The notes under the pieces are model-generated. The model was given only the letters and a program-made list of their open reading frames with translations, was not told the DNA's origin and searched no databases. This document shows, in pieces, positions 9,154 to 16,705 of a DNA stretch of 64,000 nucleotides (the first letter of the stretch is position 1; each line of letters starts with the position of its first letter). Origin of the DNA: Gemmatimonadota bacterium (GTDB lineage Bacteria; Gemmatimonadota; Gemmatimonadetes; Longimicrobiales; Gaopeijiaceae); contig JAJDXS010000018.1 of assembly GCA_022823145.1 (NCBI GenBank), positions 58,608 to 122,607 of the forward strand, given 5' to 3'. A program made the position numbers and the translations under genes.

Positions 9154-10581
9154 TCAGCCGCCCGCTCTGCATGCCGGGTGGACGTTCTGGAGGCACTCCC
9201 TCACCGCAGTGCGGACCTGGCTCATGGGGATGTCGGGCTGGCGCGCACGCTCGGCGACCATGACGGCAATGTCGTCCAGCGTTGTTCGTCCGTCTATGGA
9301 CGAGACCACCATGCGAACCATGGAAGCTTCGGACCAGAACAGCGCCTGGCCCTCGAAGGTGGGGATGGGGAGGTGGCGGAAGAGGAGCCACGGGGGCGGG
9401 TCGTCGTTTCGTAGCCCCGTGCCCGGCTCGTTTGACACGAGTTTTGTGGCGGAGAACGCCAACACCCACTCCGTCTTGCCGCGACCGTTGAGTTGGGAGA
9501 CGAGGTAGGGTCCGCTCTCGCTCTGCCAGGGTCCCGCGCGGAACCCCGCGCGCTCGGCCAGATCGAACAGTTCCTCGCGAGCGAAACGACGCGAGAAGGG
9601 AACGTTCAGGCTGTACTTGAGCGGTCCCAGGTTAACCCATCGCCCACCCGGCTTCAGCATCCTGTGGAGGGTGCTGATCAGGTCACGCACGTCCTCGGGT
9701 CCCTGATCGATGAACCACGGCGTGAGCACCGTGTCGAAGCTGCCGGGTGCCAGCGGGGGATCGACGGCGTCCGCCACCAGGAAATGAAAGCGTGCGTCGT
9801 CCACGGGACCCTGCGGCGCCGACAGCACCCACTCCTTTGCGGCCTGGTCCAGGTCGCCCATCTCGAGATTCGCCTCGCGAACGGTGAGGGTCTCGCCGTG
9901 CGTTACGGCGTGCGCGGCGGAGAAGAGGACCGGGTCGAGGTCCATGACCAGGAGCTCGGCGTCGCGGTGCCGCTGGTACAGGTCGTAGGCGAGACGGCAC
10001 GCCCCGGCGCCCATGACCAGCGTGCGTCCCGGACACCTGTTGTCAAAAACCCTTTCCACCAGGGCCAGCGCCCGCTCGTTCTCGCCGTCCGCCTGCGGCG
10101 GCCACCCCCAGTCCCGGTAGAGGTAGGGCAGGTGGTCGAGCGTCGCAGGCACCCGATCGGACTGGTCACCGGCACCGGCATCGGCACGAGGCGCGGCCGG
10201 CAACCTGGGCTCGAGAATGGCACGCACATCGGCCAGCTGACCGGTGATACCCTCGACCATGGTCCGGCAGCGCTGCCGGGTGGATGGCAGAAGCTCCACC
10301 GACCGGAGTTGCTCGCGGACATCCTGAACCACTCGCCCAACCTGTTCCTCGAGCCCGGCCAGTTGACGCCCGCACGACTCGAAGTACTCGAGTGGCTCAG
10401 GAAGGAGAACCGGAATGGCTCCCAGCCGAGGGTAGACCTGCCCACACTTCCGGCACCTGACGGCGTGCGCGGTCAGGCCGATCCTCGCAGAGCAACGGGG
10501 ACAAAGGCCGGCGTCCAGAAGGTTGCCCGACCGCGTCGGCGAGCTACGATCCAAACCTTCCCGTGTCGGTGTTCTGGACAT
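9154..10581 (-). CDS. Class I SAM methyltransferase, N2227/carnosine N-methyltransferase-like, with N-terminal zinc ribbon
   Basis: The 475-residue cytosolic protein has three parts. Residues 27-46 hold paired CPRC and CRKC motifs followed by GQVYPRLGAIPVLL, a Trm112-like zinc-ribbon segment. A helical linker follows. Then comes a Rossmann methyltransferase with YLYRDWGWP, the SAM-binding GAGACRLAYDLY near residue 190, and MLKPGGRWVNLGPLKY, which is diagnostic of the N2227 family that includes eukaryotic carnosine N-methyltransferase. The C-terminal 90 residues (SSIDGRTTLDDIAVMVAER) resemble small winged-helix or PqqD-like modules. The chosen ATG is the first Met giving a sensible N-terminus; no clear ribosome binding site precedes it, so the start is uncertain. 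The substrate is unknown. The gene is divergent from the DUF1592 operon and shares its 97-bp intergenic region. Confidence 0.75.
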   Translation of the reverse strand: MSRTPTREGLDRSSPTRSGNLLDAGLCPRCSARIGLTAHAVRCRKCGQVYPRLGAIPVLLPEPLEYFESCGRQLAGLEEQVGRVVQDVREQLRSVELLPSTRQRCRTMVEGITGQLADVRAILEPRLPAAPRADAGAGDQSDRVPATLDHLPYLYRDWGWPPQADGENERALALVERVFDNRCPGRTLVMGAGACRLAYDLYQRHRDAELLVMDLDPVLFSAAHAVTHGETLTVREANLEMGDLDQAAKEWVLSAPQGPVDDARFHFLVADAVDPPLAPGSFDTVLTPWFIDQGPEDVRDLISTLHRMLKPGGRWVNLGPLKYSLNVPFSRRFAREELFDLAERAGFRAGPWQSESGPYLVSQLNGRGKTEWVLAFSATKLVSNEPGTGLRNDDPPPWLLFRHLPIPTFEGQALFWSEASMVRMVVSSIDGRTTLDDIAVMVAERARQPDIPMSQVRTAVRECLQNVHPACRAGG

Positions 10582-10605
10582 CGATTCGCATCGTTGCAAG
10601 TGGAC

Positions 10606-10634
10606 TTGTGACTGCAAGATCGCTAGCGTACAAT
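10606..10634 (+). promoter_or_regulatory. Candidate sigma70-type promoter of the DUF1592 operon
   Basis: A -35-like TTGTGA (10606-10611), a 17-base spacer and a -10-like TACAAT (10629-10634) lie in the divergent intergenic region. Transcription would begin about 35-40 bases before the DUF1592 ATG, which has GGGGG upstream. The match is 4/6 and 5/6 to consensus. Promoter rules in this phylum are poorly known, so this is a pattern match only. Confidence 0.4.
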
Positions 10635-10678
10635 GTTGGTATGCAGTCTCGGATTCAAGGCGTTCGATTGGGGGTAGC

Positions 10679-13456
10679 ATGGCGCCTGATGGGCCGAAGA
10701 ACCGCCTGTCGTCAATGCGTCAAACCGGTCTGGTGAAGGGTCACCGAGTCCTCCCGGGAGGGTGGGAGGTAGCGGTGGCCCTTGGCGGACTGGTGCTCAT
10801 CTCGTGCTCGAGGTTCGCGTCGACACCGACAGGCGGGGCCATGGAACCGGTAGGAGACGGAAGTTCCATGGTGGCCCAGGCCCCGGAGCCTCCGCCGGCA
10901 CCCATGGCCACAGGCGCCGAAGCGCAGGCCATGGTCAACGAGTACTGCCTGCGCTGCCACAACGATGTCCGTCGCACGGCATCGCTGGAGCTGGATCAAT
11001 ACGATGCCGCGGATCCGGCGGCCCACCCCGACATCTGGGAGAAGGTGGCCGCCAAGCTGCGGGCGCGCGCCATGCCGCCGGGGGGCGTTCGCCGGCCCGA
11101 TGTCCAGACCTACGCGGCGGTGGCGGGATGGCTGGAGTCCGAGCTGGACGCCGCCTGGGCCCGGAGTCCGAACGTCGGCCGCATCAACGCGGTACACCGC
11201 CTGAACCGGACCGAGTACAACAACGCCGTCAACGACCTGCTGGGGCTGGATGTCGACGTCATCGATGCGCTGCCCGGCGACGAGACCATGGGCGGCGGCT
11301 TCGACAATGTGGCGGACGCGCTCAGCATCTCGCCGCTCCACATGGAGCGATATTTGTCGGTGGCTCGCGCGGTTACCCGGCTGGCGGTCGGACTTCCTCC
11401 GGCAGGACCGGGTTCAACCCGCTACGCAGCCGACGACGCAATGCGCCAGAACGTGCGGATGAGCGACGATCTCCCGCTGGGTTCCCGCGGCGGCATGGCG
11501 GTCCGCCACACGTTCCCGGTGGACGGCGAGTACCGGATCCGGGTGCGTCTCCAGAAGAACTATGCGGGGTACGCGCGTGGGCTGGGGTGGAGGCAGGAGC
11601 TCGAGGTCCGTATCGACGGGACACTTGCGGCCACGCTCGCGTTCGGCGGCGACGCGCTTCAGCATCGGGCAGTCGCCAACAGCTACGCCGGAGCGGGTGG
11701 AGGTCCGGGCTGGCCCGGATCGCCGGAGTGGGAGGACTACGCCAAGTTCGAAGCCGAAGCGGCCCTGGTGGCTTCGGTCCGGGTAGAAGCGGGAAGCCGG
11801 ATGGTCGGTCTCTCCTATGCCAGGGACATCGGCTACGGCGAAGAGTATCTCCTCCCGCAGGCTCCGGTTCAGACCCGCAGCCAGATCGACTATTTCAACA
11901 ACGAGTACTTCGGCATGTCGGGTGTGATCGGCATGGAGATCGACGGCCCGTTCGGCCGGACCGACATCGCCGACAACACACGGAGCCGGGAGGCGATCTT
12001 CGTCTGCGAGCCCGGGTCGACCTCTGCGGAGGAAGCCTGCGCCGAAGAGATCCTTTCGCGGATGGCGCGCCGCGCCTACCGCCGGCCGGTGACCCGCGAG
12101 GACACGGACGTACTCCTCCACTTCTTCCGCATGGGCCGGGAGGAGGGCGGGAGCTTCGATCACGGAATACAGCTGGGACTCGAGCGCGTCCTGGTCGATC
12201 CGGACTTTCTGCTGCGCGTCTACCGGGAACCCGGGGTACGCGCGACGGACGGGCCGCCGAACGCCGACGGCCCGCAGGGCGATGCCGTGGTCGGTTTCGC
12301 GGCGGTGCAGGCGCCGCAGGTGTTCAACGGGGGCGATCCCTATCGGCTGAACGACCTGGAGATCGCGTCCCGGCTATCCTTCTTCCTGTGGAGCAGCATT
12401 CCCGACGAGACGCTTCTACAGGAAGCCGAGCGTGGCCGGCTTACCGATCCCGAGGTCCTGCGGGAGCAGGCCCGGCGAATGCTGAACAGTGCCCGGGCCC
12501 GCGCAACTCTCGTGGACGACTTCGCCAGCCAATGGTTGAAGCTGCGCGAACTGGACGATCGCCTCCTGCAGGACGATATCTACCTGGAGTACGATCACAA
12601 CCTTCGCGAGGCCATGGAAGAGGAGACCAGGCTCTTCATCGATCACACGATCCGCGAAGACAGGAGCATCGTCGAGCTTCTCGACGCCGACTACACGTTC
12701 GTCAACGAGCGGCTGGCGGAGCACTACAACATTCCGAATGTGGCCGGAAGTCGGTTCCGCCGCGTCGAGCTTCCCGATCTCGACAAGCGGGGCGGTCTGC
12801 TGGGGCACGCCAGCATCCTGACGCTCACTTCGTATCCGGAGCGGACCACTCCGGTGCTCAGGGGCAAGTGGATTCTCGAGAACATTCTGGGCCGCCACGT
12901 TCCGCCCCCGCCCGCCAACCTCGATACCAGTCTCGAAATACCCGAGGACGAGGGAACGGTTCGCAAGCCGACGATCCGCGAGCGGCTCGCGAAGCACCGC
13001 ACGGAACCGATGTGCGCCAGCTGCCACCGGACGATCGATCCTCTGGGCTTCTCGCTGGAAGCCTACGATGCCGCGGGCGGTCTACGGTACATCGACGAGC
13101 TCGGCAACCCCGTGGACGACACCGGCCACTGGCCGGAGACGGAGCAGGAGATCAGGGGATTGGCGGGTCTCCGCGGCCTCCTGCTGGAGAACCGGGAGCA
13201 GTTCGTCCGAACCGTGACCACGAAGCTCATGCAGTATGCCCTCGGGCGCGATGTCGAGTACTATGACCAGCCGGTCATTCGAAAGATCATTCGTGAGGCG
13301 GCGGCGGATAACCATACCTGGTCGTCGATCATCCTGGGGATTGTGGAGAGTCCGCAGTTCCTGATGCGGATGAGTGCGCCCACGGCACCGACGGCGGAGC
13401 AATCCGTGTTGCAGAACAAGGAATCCGGAGAGGAAAATGGACTTTATCACCGGTAG
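10679..13456 (+). CDS. DUF1592-type planctomycete cytochrome-like lipoprotein
   Basis: This 925-residue exported protein has the multi-domain architecture first seen in planctomycetes. A lipoprotein signal ends at LISC (Cys43). A PSCyt1-like region carries a haem-binding CLRCH (Cys90-His94). DUF1587 follows (VHRLNRTEYNNAVNDLLGLD), then a sugar-binding-like insert, DUF1595 (RMARRAYRRPVTREDTDVL), DUF1592 (LEIASRLSFFLWSSIPDE), and DUF1588 (GGLLGHASILTLTSYPERT) with a second CASCH motif (Cys779-His783). DUF1585 is at the C-terminus (TKLMQYALGRDVEYYD). Both CxxCH motifs suggest covalent haem and periplasmic electron transfer; the reaction is unknown. The chosen ATG follows GGGGG; the frame stays open upstream but overlaps the divergent gene. 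The 3' end overlaps the DUF1552 gene by 20 bases, a typical partnership. Confidence 0.85.
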   Translation: MAPDGPKNRLSSMRQTGLVKGHRVLPGGWEVAVALGGLVLISCSRFASTPTGGAMEPVGDGSSMVAQAPEPPPAPMATGAEAQAMVNEYCLRCHNDVRRTASLELDQYDAADPAAHPDIWEKVAAKLRARAMPPGGVRRPDVQTYAAVAGWLESELDAAWARSPNVGRINAVHRLNRTEYNNAVNDLLGLDVDVIDALPGDETMGGGFDNVADALSISPLHMERYLSVARAVTRLAVGLPPAGPGSTRYAADDAMRQNVRMSDDLPLGSRGGMAVRHTFPVDGEYRIRVRLQKNYAGYARGLGWRQELEVRIDGTLAATLAFGGDALQHRAVANSYAGAGGGPGWPGSPEWEDYAKFEAEAALVASVRVEAGSRMVGLSYARDIGYGEEYLLPQAPVQTRSQIDYFNNEYFGMSGVIGMEIDGPFGRTDIADNTRSREAIFVCEPGSTSAEEACAEEILSRMARRAYRRPVTREDTDVLLHFFRMGREEGGSFDHGIQLGLERVLVDPDFLLRVYREPGVRATDGPPNADGPQGDAVVGFAAVQAPQVFNGGDPYRLNDLEIASRLSFFLWSSIPDETLLQEAERGRLTDPEVLREQARRMLNSARARATLVDDFASQWLKLRELDDRLLQDDIYLEYDHNLREAMEEETRLFIDHTIREDRSIVELLDADYTFVNERLAEHYNIPNVAGSRFRRVELPDLDKRGGLLGHASILTLTSYPERTTPVLRGKWILENILGRHVPPPPANLDTSLEIPEDEGTVRKPTIRERLAKHRTEPMCASCHRTIDPLGFSLEAYDAAGGLRYIDELGNPVDDTGHWPETEQEIRGLAGLRGLLLENREQFVRTVTTKLMQYALGRDVEYYDQPVIRKIIREAAADNHTWSSIILGIVESPQFLMRMSAPTAPTAEQSVLQNKESGEENGLYHR

Positions 13457-14795
13457 GCACATCTCGCGGAGGACGGTACTTCGCGGCGCCGGAGCGGCGC
13501 TGATGCTGCCCTTCCTGGACGCCATGACGCCCGCCCGTCTGACGGCGGTGAGCGGCTCCAGGCGCAAATCTCCCCACAGGTTCCTCGCCTACTACACGCC
13601 GAACGGGCAGGCCATGCCCCACTGGACCCCGACCGGCGAGGGCCGCGACTTCGTGCTCTCCGAGATCCTGGGCCCGCTGGAGCCGTTCAGGGACAGGATC
13701 ATCATTCCGACAGGTGTGAACGCGTCGTGGAACTTCAACCACGCCGGCGGTCCCACCAGCTTCCTCACCGGCATGGTGGGGAGGTCGCTCGGCGACATCG
13801 AAGCGGTGGACAACACCGACATCATCGCTGCGGAGTCGATCGACCAGATGCTGGCGCGCGAGTGGGGCAGGGAGACGCAGTTGGGCTCCCTCGAGCTGTC
13901 TCTGGACGGCCCGCCGAACGCCGGCACCTGCGCCATTCTGAACTGCGCCTACACGCACACCATCTCCTGGCGGAGCCCCACGCAGCCGCTCCCGATGGAG
14001 AACCATCCCCGGACCGTCTTCGAGCGGCTCTTCGGCGACACCGGTACCACGGATCGCGAGCCGCGGGAGCGGCGCCTGCACCAGCAGAAGAGCCTGCTGG
14101 ACTCGGTCAATGACAAGTTGCGGGCGCTGGCGCGCGAGCTGGGTCCGCAGGACCAGCGCAGCGTGGAGCAGTACACGGAAGCGGTCCGTGACGTGGAACG
14201 GCGGATCCAGGTGGCCGAGCAGCAACTGGACGTCGACCTCCCGAACATGGAGCAGCCGCAGGGCATTCCGGAGACGCTGGAGGACCACCTGGAACTGCTC
14301 CTGGACATGCAGATCCTGGCCTATCAGGCGGACATCACCAGGGTGTCGACGATGATGATCGGGCGCGAAGTCAACGCGCAGCCGTATCCGCAGATCGGTG
14401 TGCCCGAGGCGTGGCACCCGCTCTCGCACCACGGCAACCGGCCGGACATCGTGAAGTACCTCTCGAAGATCAACCGGTACCACGTGGAGCTTTTCACGCG
14501 TCACCTGACGAAGCTGAGCCAGACTCCCGACGGGGACGGCTCGCTGCTGGACTCGATCACCGGGCTGTACGGGTCGGGGATCTCCAACAGCCAGCGGCAC
14601 GCCGGCGACAACATCCCGCTGGTCGTCGTGGGCGGAGGCAACGGCAAATTGAACGGTGGGCAGCACATCAGGTACGAGGGCGGACCGACGCACGCCAACC
14701 TTCTGGCGACGCTGATGGACAAGATGGACATGCCGATGGACAAGGTCGGTGGCAGCACCGGCCGGCTTCCCATCGACACCCTCGGCGAGCTCTGA
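13437..14795 (+). CDS. DUF1552 protein, Tat-exported partner of DUF1592
   Basis: The 452-residue protein begins with a twin-arginine signal (residues 9-17, ISRRTVLRG, then AGAALMLPFL), so it is exported folded, usually a sign of a cofactor-containing protein. The rest matches DUF1552 (PF07586): FLAYYTPNGQAMPHWTP, TSFLTGMVG, TRVSTMMIGREV, HPLSHHGN and a late GGGNGKLNGGQHIRYEG. DUF1552 is related to the alkaline-phosphatase-like DUF1501 proteins, but no reaction is established. The ATG follows GGAGAGGAAA and lies inside the last codons of the DUF1592 gene, so translation is probably coupled. The two families are found together across Planctomycetes, Acidobacteria and Gemmatimonadota and probably act as one complex. 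Confidence 0.85.
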   Translation: MDFITGRHISRRTVLRGAGAALMLPFLDAMTPARLTAVSGSRRKSPHRFLAYYTPNGQAMPHWTPTGEGRDFVLSEILGPLEPFRDRIIIPTGVNASWNFNHAGGPTSFLTGMVGRSLGDIEAVDNTDIIAAESIDQMLAREWGRETQLGSLELSLDGPPNAGTCAILNCAYTHTISWRSPTQPLPMENHPRTVFERLFGDTGTTDREPRERRLHQQKSLLDSVNDKLRALARELGPQDQRSVEQYTEAVRDVERRIQVAEQQLDVDLPNMEQPQGIPETLEDHLELLLDMQILAYQADITRVSTMMIGREVNAQPYPQIGVPEAWHPLSHHGNRPDIVKYLSKINRYHVELFTRHLTKLSQTPDGDGSLLDSITGLYGSGISNSQRHAGDNIPLVVVGGGNGKLNGGQHIRYEGGPTHANLLATLMDKMDMPMDKVGGSTGRLPIDTLGEL

Positions 14796-14812
14796 GCCGT
14801 CGTGGCCGATCA

Positions 14813-15070
14813 ATGCCCATCTTCGAATACAGATGCCGGGCGTGTGGTGAGGAGTTCGAGTGCCTGATCCTGCGCTCGTCCGGACCGCCGCATTGTCCCG
14901 CCTGCGATAGCCGCGACCTGGAGAAGCTGATCTCGCGGTACGTGGTCAGCTCCGACTACACGAGGAAGCGGGCTCGCCGGAGTGCCCGGGCGCACGCGAG
15001 CGGGATTCGCCGCGAGAAGCAGCATGAGGATCACAGGGAGCTTCATGAGCATCTCGCGGAAGACCACTGA
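14813..15070 (+). CDS. FmdB-type small zinc-ribbon protein
   Basis: The 85-residue protein starts MPIFEYRCRACG and carries two CxxC pairs (Cys8/Cys11 and Cys28/Cys31), the signature of the FmdB/CxxC_CxxC_SSSS family of putative regulatory zinc ribbons. The C-terminal half is very basic and then His/Glu-rich, unlike the usual serine-rich tail. It begins 18 bases after the DUF1552 stop, and its stop lies 28 bases before the next start, so it belongs to the operon. No signal peptide is present; it stays in the cytoplasm while its operon partners are exported. A role in expression or assembly of the partners is a guess. The ribosome binding site is weak. Confidence 0.7.
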   Translation: MPIFEYRCRACGEEFECLILRSSGPPHCPACDSRDLEKLISRYVVSSDYTRKRARRSARAHASGIRREKQHEDHRELHEHLAEDH

Positions 15071-15098
15071 ACCAGGCGGGAATGCCAGGGAGGCGGCC

Positions 15099-16052
15099 GT
15101 GAGAAAGGCGTCGATCCGGCTGGCGACGGGAAGTCTCGTAGTGGGCGTGGCGCTGGCTTGCCAGGCTGCTCCCGACGCCGAGCCCGCGCCCGAGCAGGCC
15201 ACCGGCTACGAACTGGTGGAGGGTTGGGGCGGCGCCGGCGAGGACGTGGGAACCGTAACGGCCGTCGACGTCGACGACGACGGCAATGTCTACGCCTTCC
15301 GCCGGGACGCCAACGATGTGTGGAAGCTGAACGCCGACGGGAACCTGCTGGAGCGGTGGGATCAGGATTTCGCCCAGTGGGCGCACGGAATCCGGGTCGG
15401 GCCCGACGGATCGATCTGGACCGTCGACGGGCAGGGTCACCAGGTCAAGAAGTGGAGCCACGACGGCCGCGAACTCCTCATGACCCTGGGCGAGTACGGC
15501 GTTGCCGGGGAGACCCCCGACCTCTTCAATCGGCCCACGGATGTCGCCTTCGGTCCGAACGGGGAGTTCTTCGTCTCCGACGGCTACGGCAACAACCGGG
15601 TCGCCAGGTATGACCGCAACGGCGAGTTCATTACGGCGTGGGGCGAGGCGGGAACCGAGCCGGGCCAGTTCAACCTGCCGCACACCATCGTAGTCGACGC
15701 ACGCAACCGGGTGTTCGTGGGTGATCGCGAGAACGCCCGCATCCAGATCTTCGACCTTGACGGCAACCTCCTCGAGATCTGGGAGCATCTGGGCTCGCCG
15801 TACGGCCTGTCGATCGACGGCAGCGACCAGCTCTACGTGGCCGACCTCGTGAACGCCAGGATCTGGATCGCCCGGGCCAGCGACGGCGAACTGCTGCGCA
15901 CCATCAACGACACCAAGGCTATCCACTGGGTCGCGGCAGACGGGCAGGGGAACGTTTATGCATCCACGCCGGCGCCGTCCACGGGCCAGTTCTGGGACGA
16001 CGCTTCCGAAGTCTGGTATCTGCGGAAGTACCGGAAGGTGGAAGACAGGTGA
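15099..16052 (+). CDS. NHL-repeat beta-propeller lipoprotein
   Basis: This 317-residue protein begins at a GTG preceded by GGGAGG. Alternative ATG starts upstream would overlap the FmdB gene and weaken the signal peptide. The signal ends ALAC (Cys21), a borderline lipobox. The mature part has NHL/6-bladed propeller repeats: VDVDDDGNVYAF, RVGPDGSIWTVD, VAFGPNGEFFVSDGYGNNRVARYDRNGEFI, VVDARNRVFVGDRENARIQIFD and LYVADLVNARIWIA. Such propellers occur in peptidyl-hydroxyglycine amidating lyases and in binding scaffolds. I see no basis for choosing an enzymatic role. The 3' end overlaps the following GTG start (GTGA), which supports coupled translation in the operon. Confidence 0.75.
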   Translation: MRKASIRLATGSLVVGVALACQAAPDAEPAPEQATGYELVEGWGGAGEDVGTVTAVDVDDDGNVYAFRRDANDVWKLNADGNLLERWDQDFAQWAHGIRVGPDGSIWTVDGQGHQVKKWSHDGRELLMTLGEYGVAGETPDLFNRPTDVAFGPNGEFFVSDGYGNNRVARYDRNGEFITAWGEAGTEPGQFNLPHTIVVDARNRVFVGDRENARIQIFDLDGNLLEIWEHLGSPYGLSIDGSDQLYVADLVNARIWIARASDGELLRTINDTKAIHWVAADGQGNVYASTPAPSTGQFWDDASEVWYLRKYRKVEDR

Positions 16053-16705
16053 TCACGCGTGCTGCGATCGCGTCGGGAATCACGATTCTCCTGGGCCTCC
16101 CGGCCGCCACCGCCGGCGCACAGAACGGCGCCCACGCCCACATTCTCCGGGTGGTGAATCCCGAGGCCACCTCGGTGGCGGAGCTGGGGTTCCTCAGGCA
16201 GGCCCTGGGCGAAGCGGGCACCGCGGCCGAATACGCGGCCTTCGCCGCAGGCGGCCAGCAGCGCCCCGGCGACCTCCGGGCCATGAAGACCCATGCTGGC
16301 AACGTGCTCCACGCCCTGGATCACACCCGGCGCGAGAGCGGCCCGGGCCTGGGGTTCGGGCTCCTGGAGGCATCCCGCAACACCATCGAACACGTCCGGA
16401 TGGCGGCCGATGCGCCCGACGCGTCTGACAATGTGCGGGCTCACGCCGCGCACATAGTGAGCTGTGTGCGCAACACCCTGGAGCGCGCCCGCAGGATGCT
16501 GGAGATCACCGAGGGCATCCTGGCGACGGAGTCTGCCCACGAAGCCGACGAACTGTCCGACGAACTCAACACCCTGGGCTTCCAGCTCCGAAACGGTGTC
16601 GACGCGAACGGCGACGGGCTGGTCACCTGGCACGAGGGCGAAGGCGGGCTGTACATGGCACAGGAACACATGCAAATGCTGATGAGAAGAGAGGGGATCG
16701 GATGA
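16049..16705 (+). CDS. Exported helical protein with one EF-hand-like loop, unrecognised
   Basis: I do not recognise this 218-residue protein. It has a signal peptide (ITILLGLPAATAGAQ). The mature part is almost entirely helical and His-rich (AHAHILRVV, MKTHAGNVLHALDHTRR, RAHAAHIVSCVRN), with a single cysteine in the mature chain. Near the C-terminus DANGDGLVTWHE fits the EF-hand calcium loop exactly (D, N, D, G at positions 1, 3, 5, 6 and E at 12). It starts with GTG overlapping the NHL gene stop and itself overlaps the ankyrin start (TGATGATG), so it is embedded in the operon. A calcium-binding or electron-transfer accessory to the DUF1592 protein is possible but unproven. Confidence 0.6.
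   Translation: MITRAAIASGITILLGLPAATAGAQNGAHAHILRVVNPEATSVAELGFLRQALGEAGTAAEYAAFAAGGQQRPGDLRAMKTHAGNVLHALDHTRRESGPGLGFGLLEASRNTIEHVRMAADAPDASDNVRAHAAHIVSCVRNTLERARRMLEITEGILATESAHEADELSDELNTLGFQLRNGVDANGDGLVTWHEGEGGLYMAQEHMQMLMRREGIG

Noticed and set aside
9493..10611. + strand frame of 372 codons opposite the methyltransferase
   Set aside because: Antisense shadow; the - strand frame encodes SAM-binding and zinc-ribbon motifs.
10762..13266. An 834-codon + strand frame inside the DUF1592 gene
   Set aside because: Overlapping frame with Arg/Gly/Ala-rich nonsense composition; the other frame carries CxxCH and DUF motifs.
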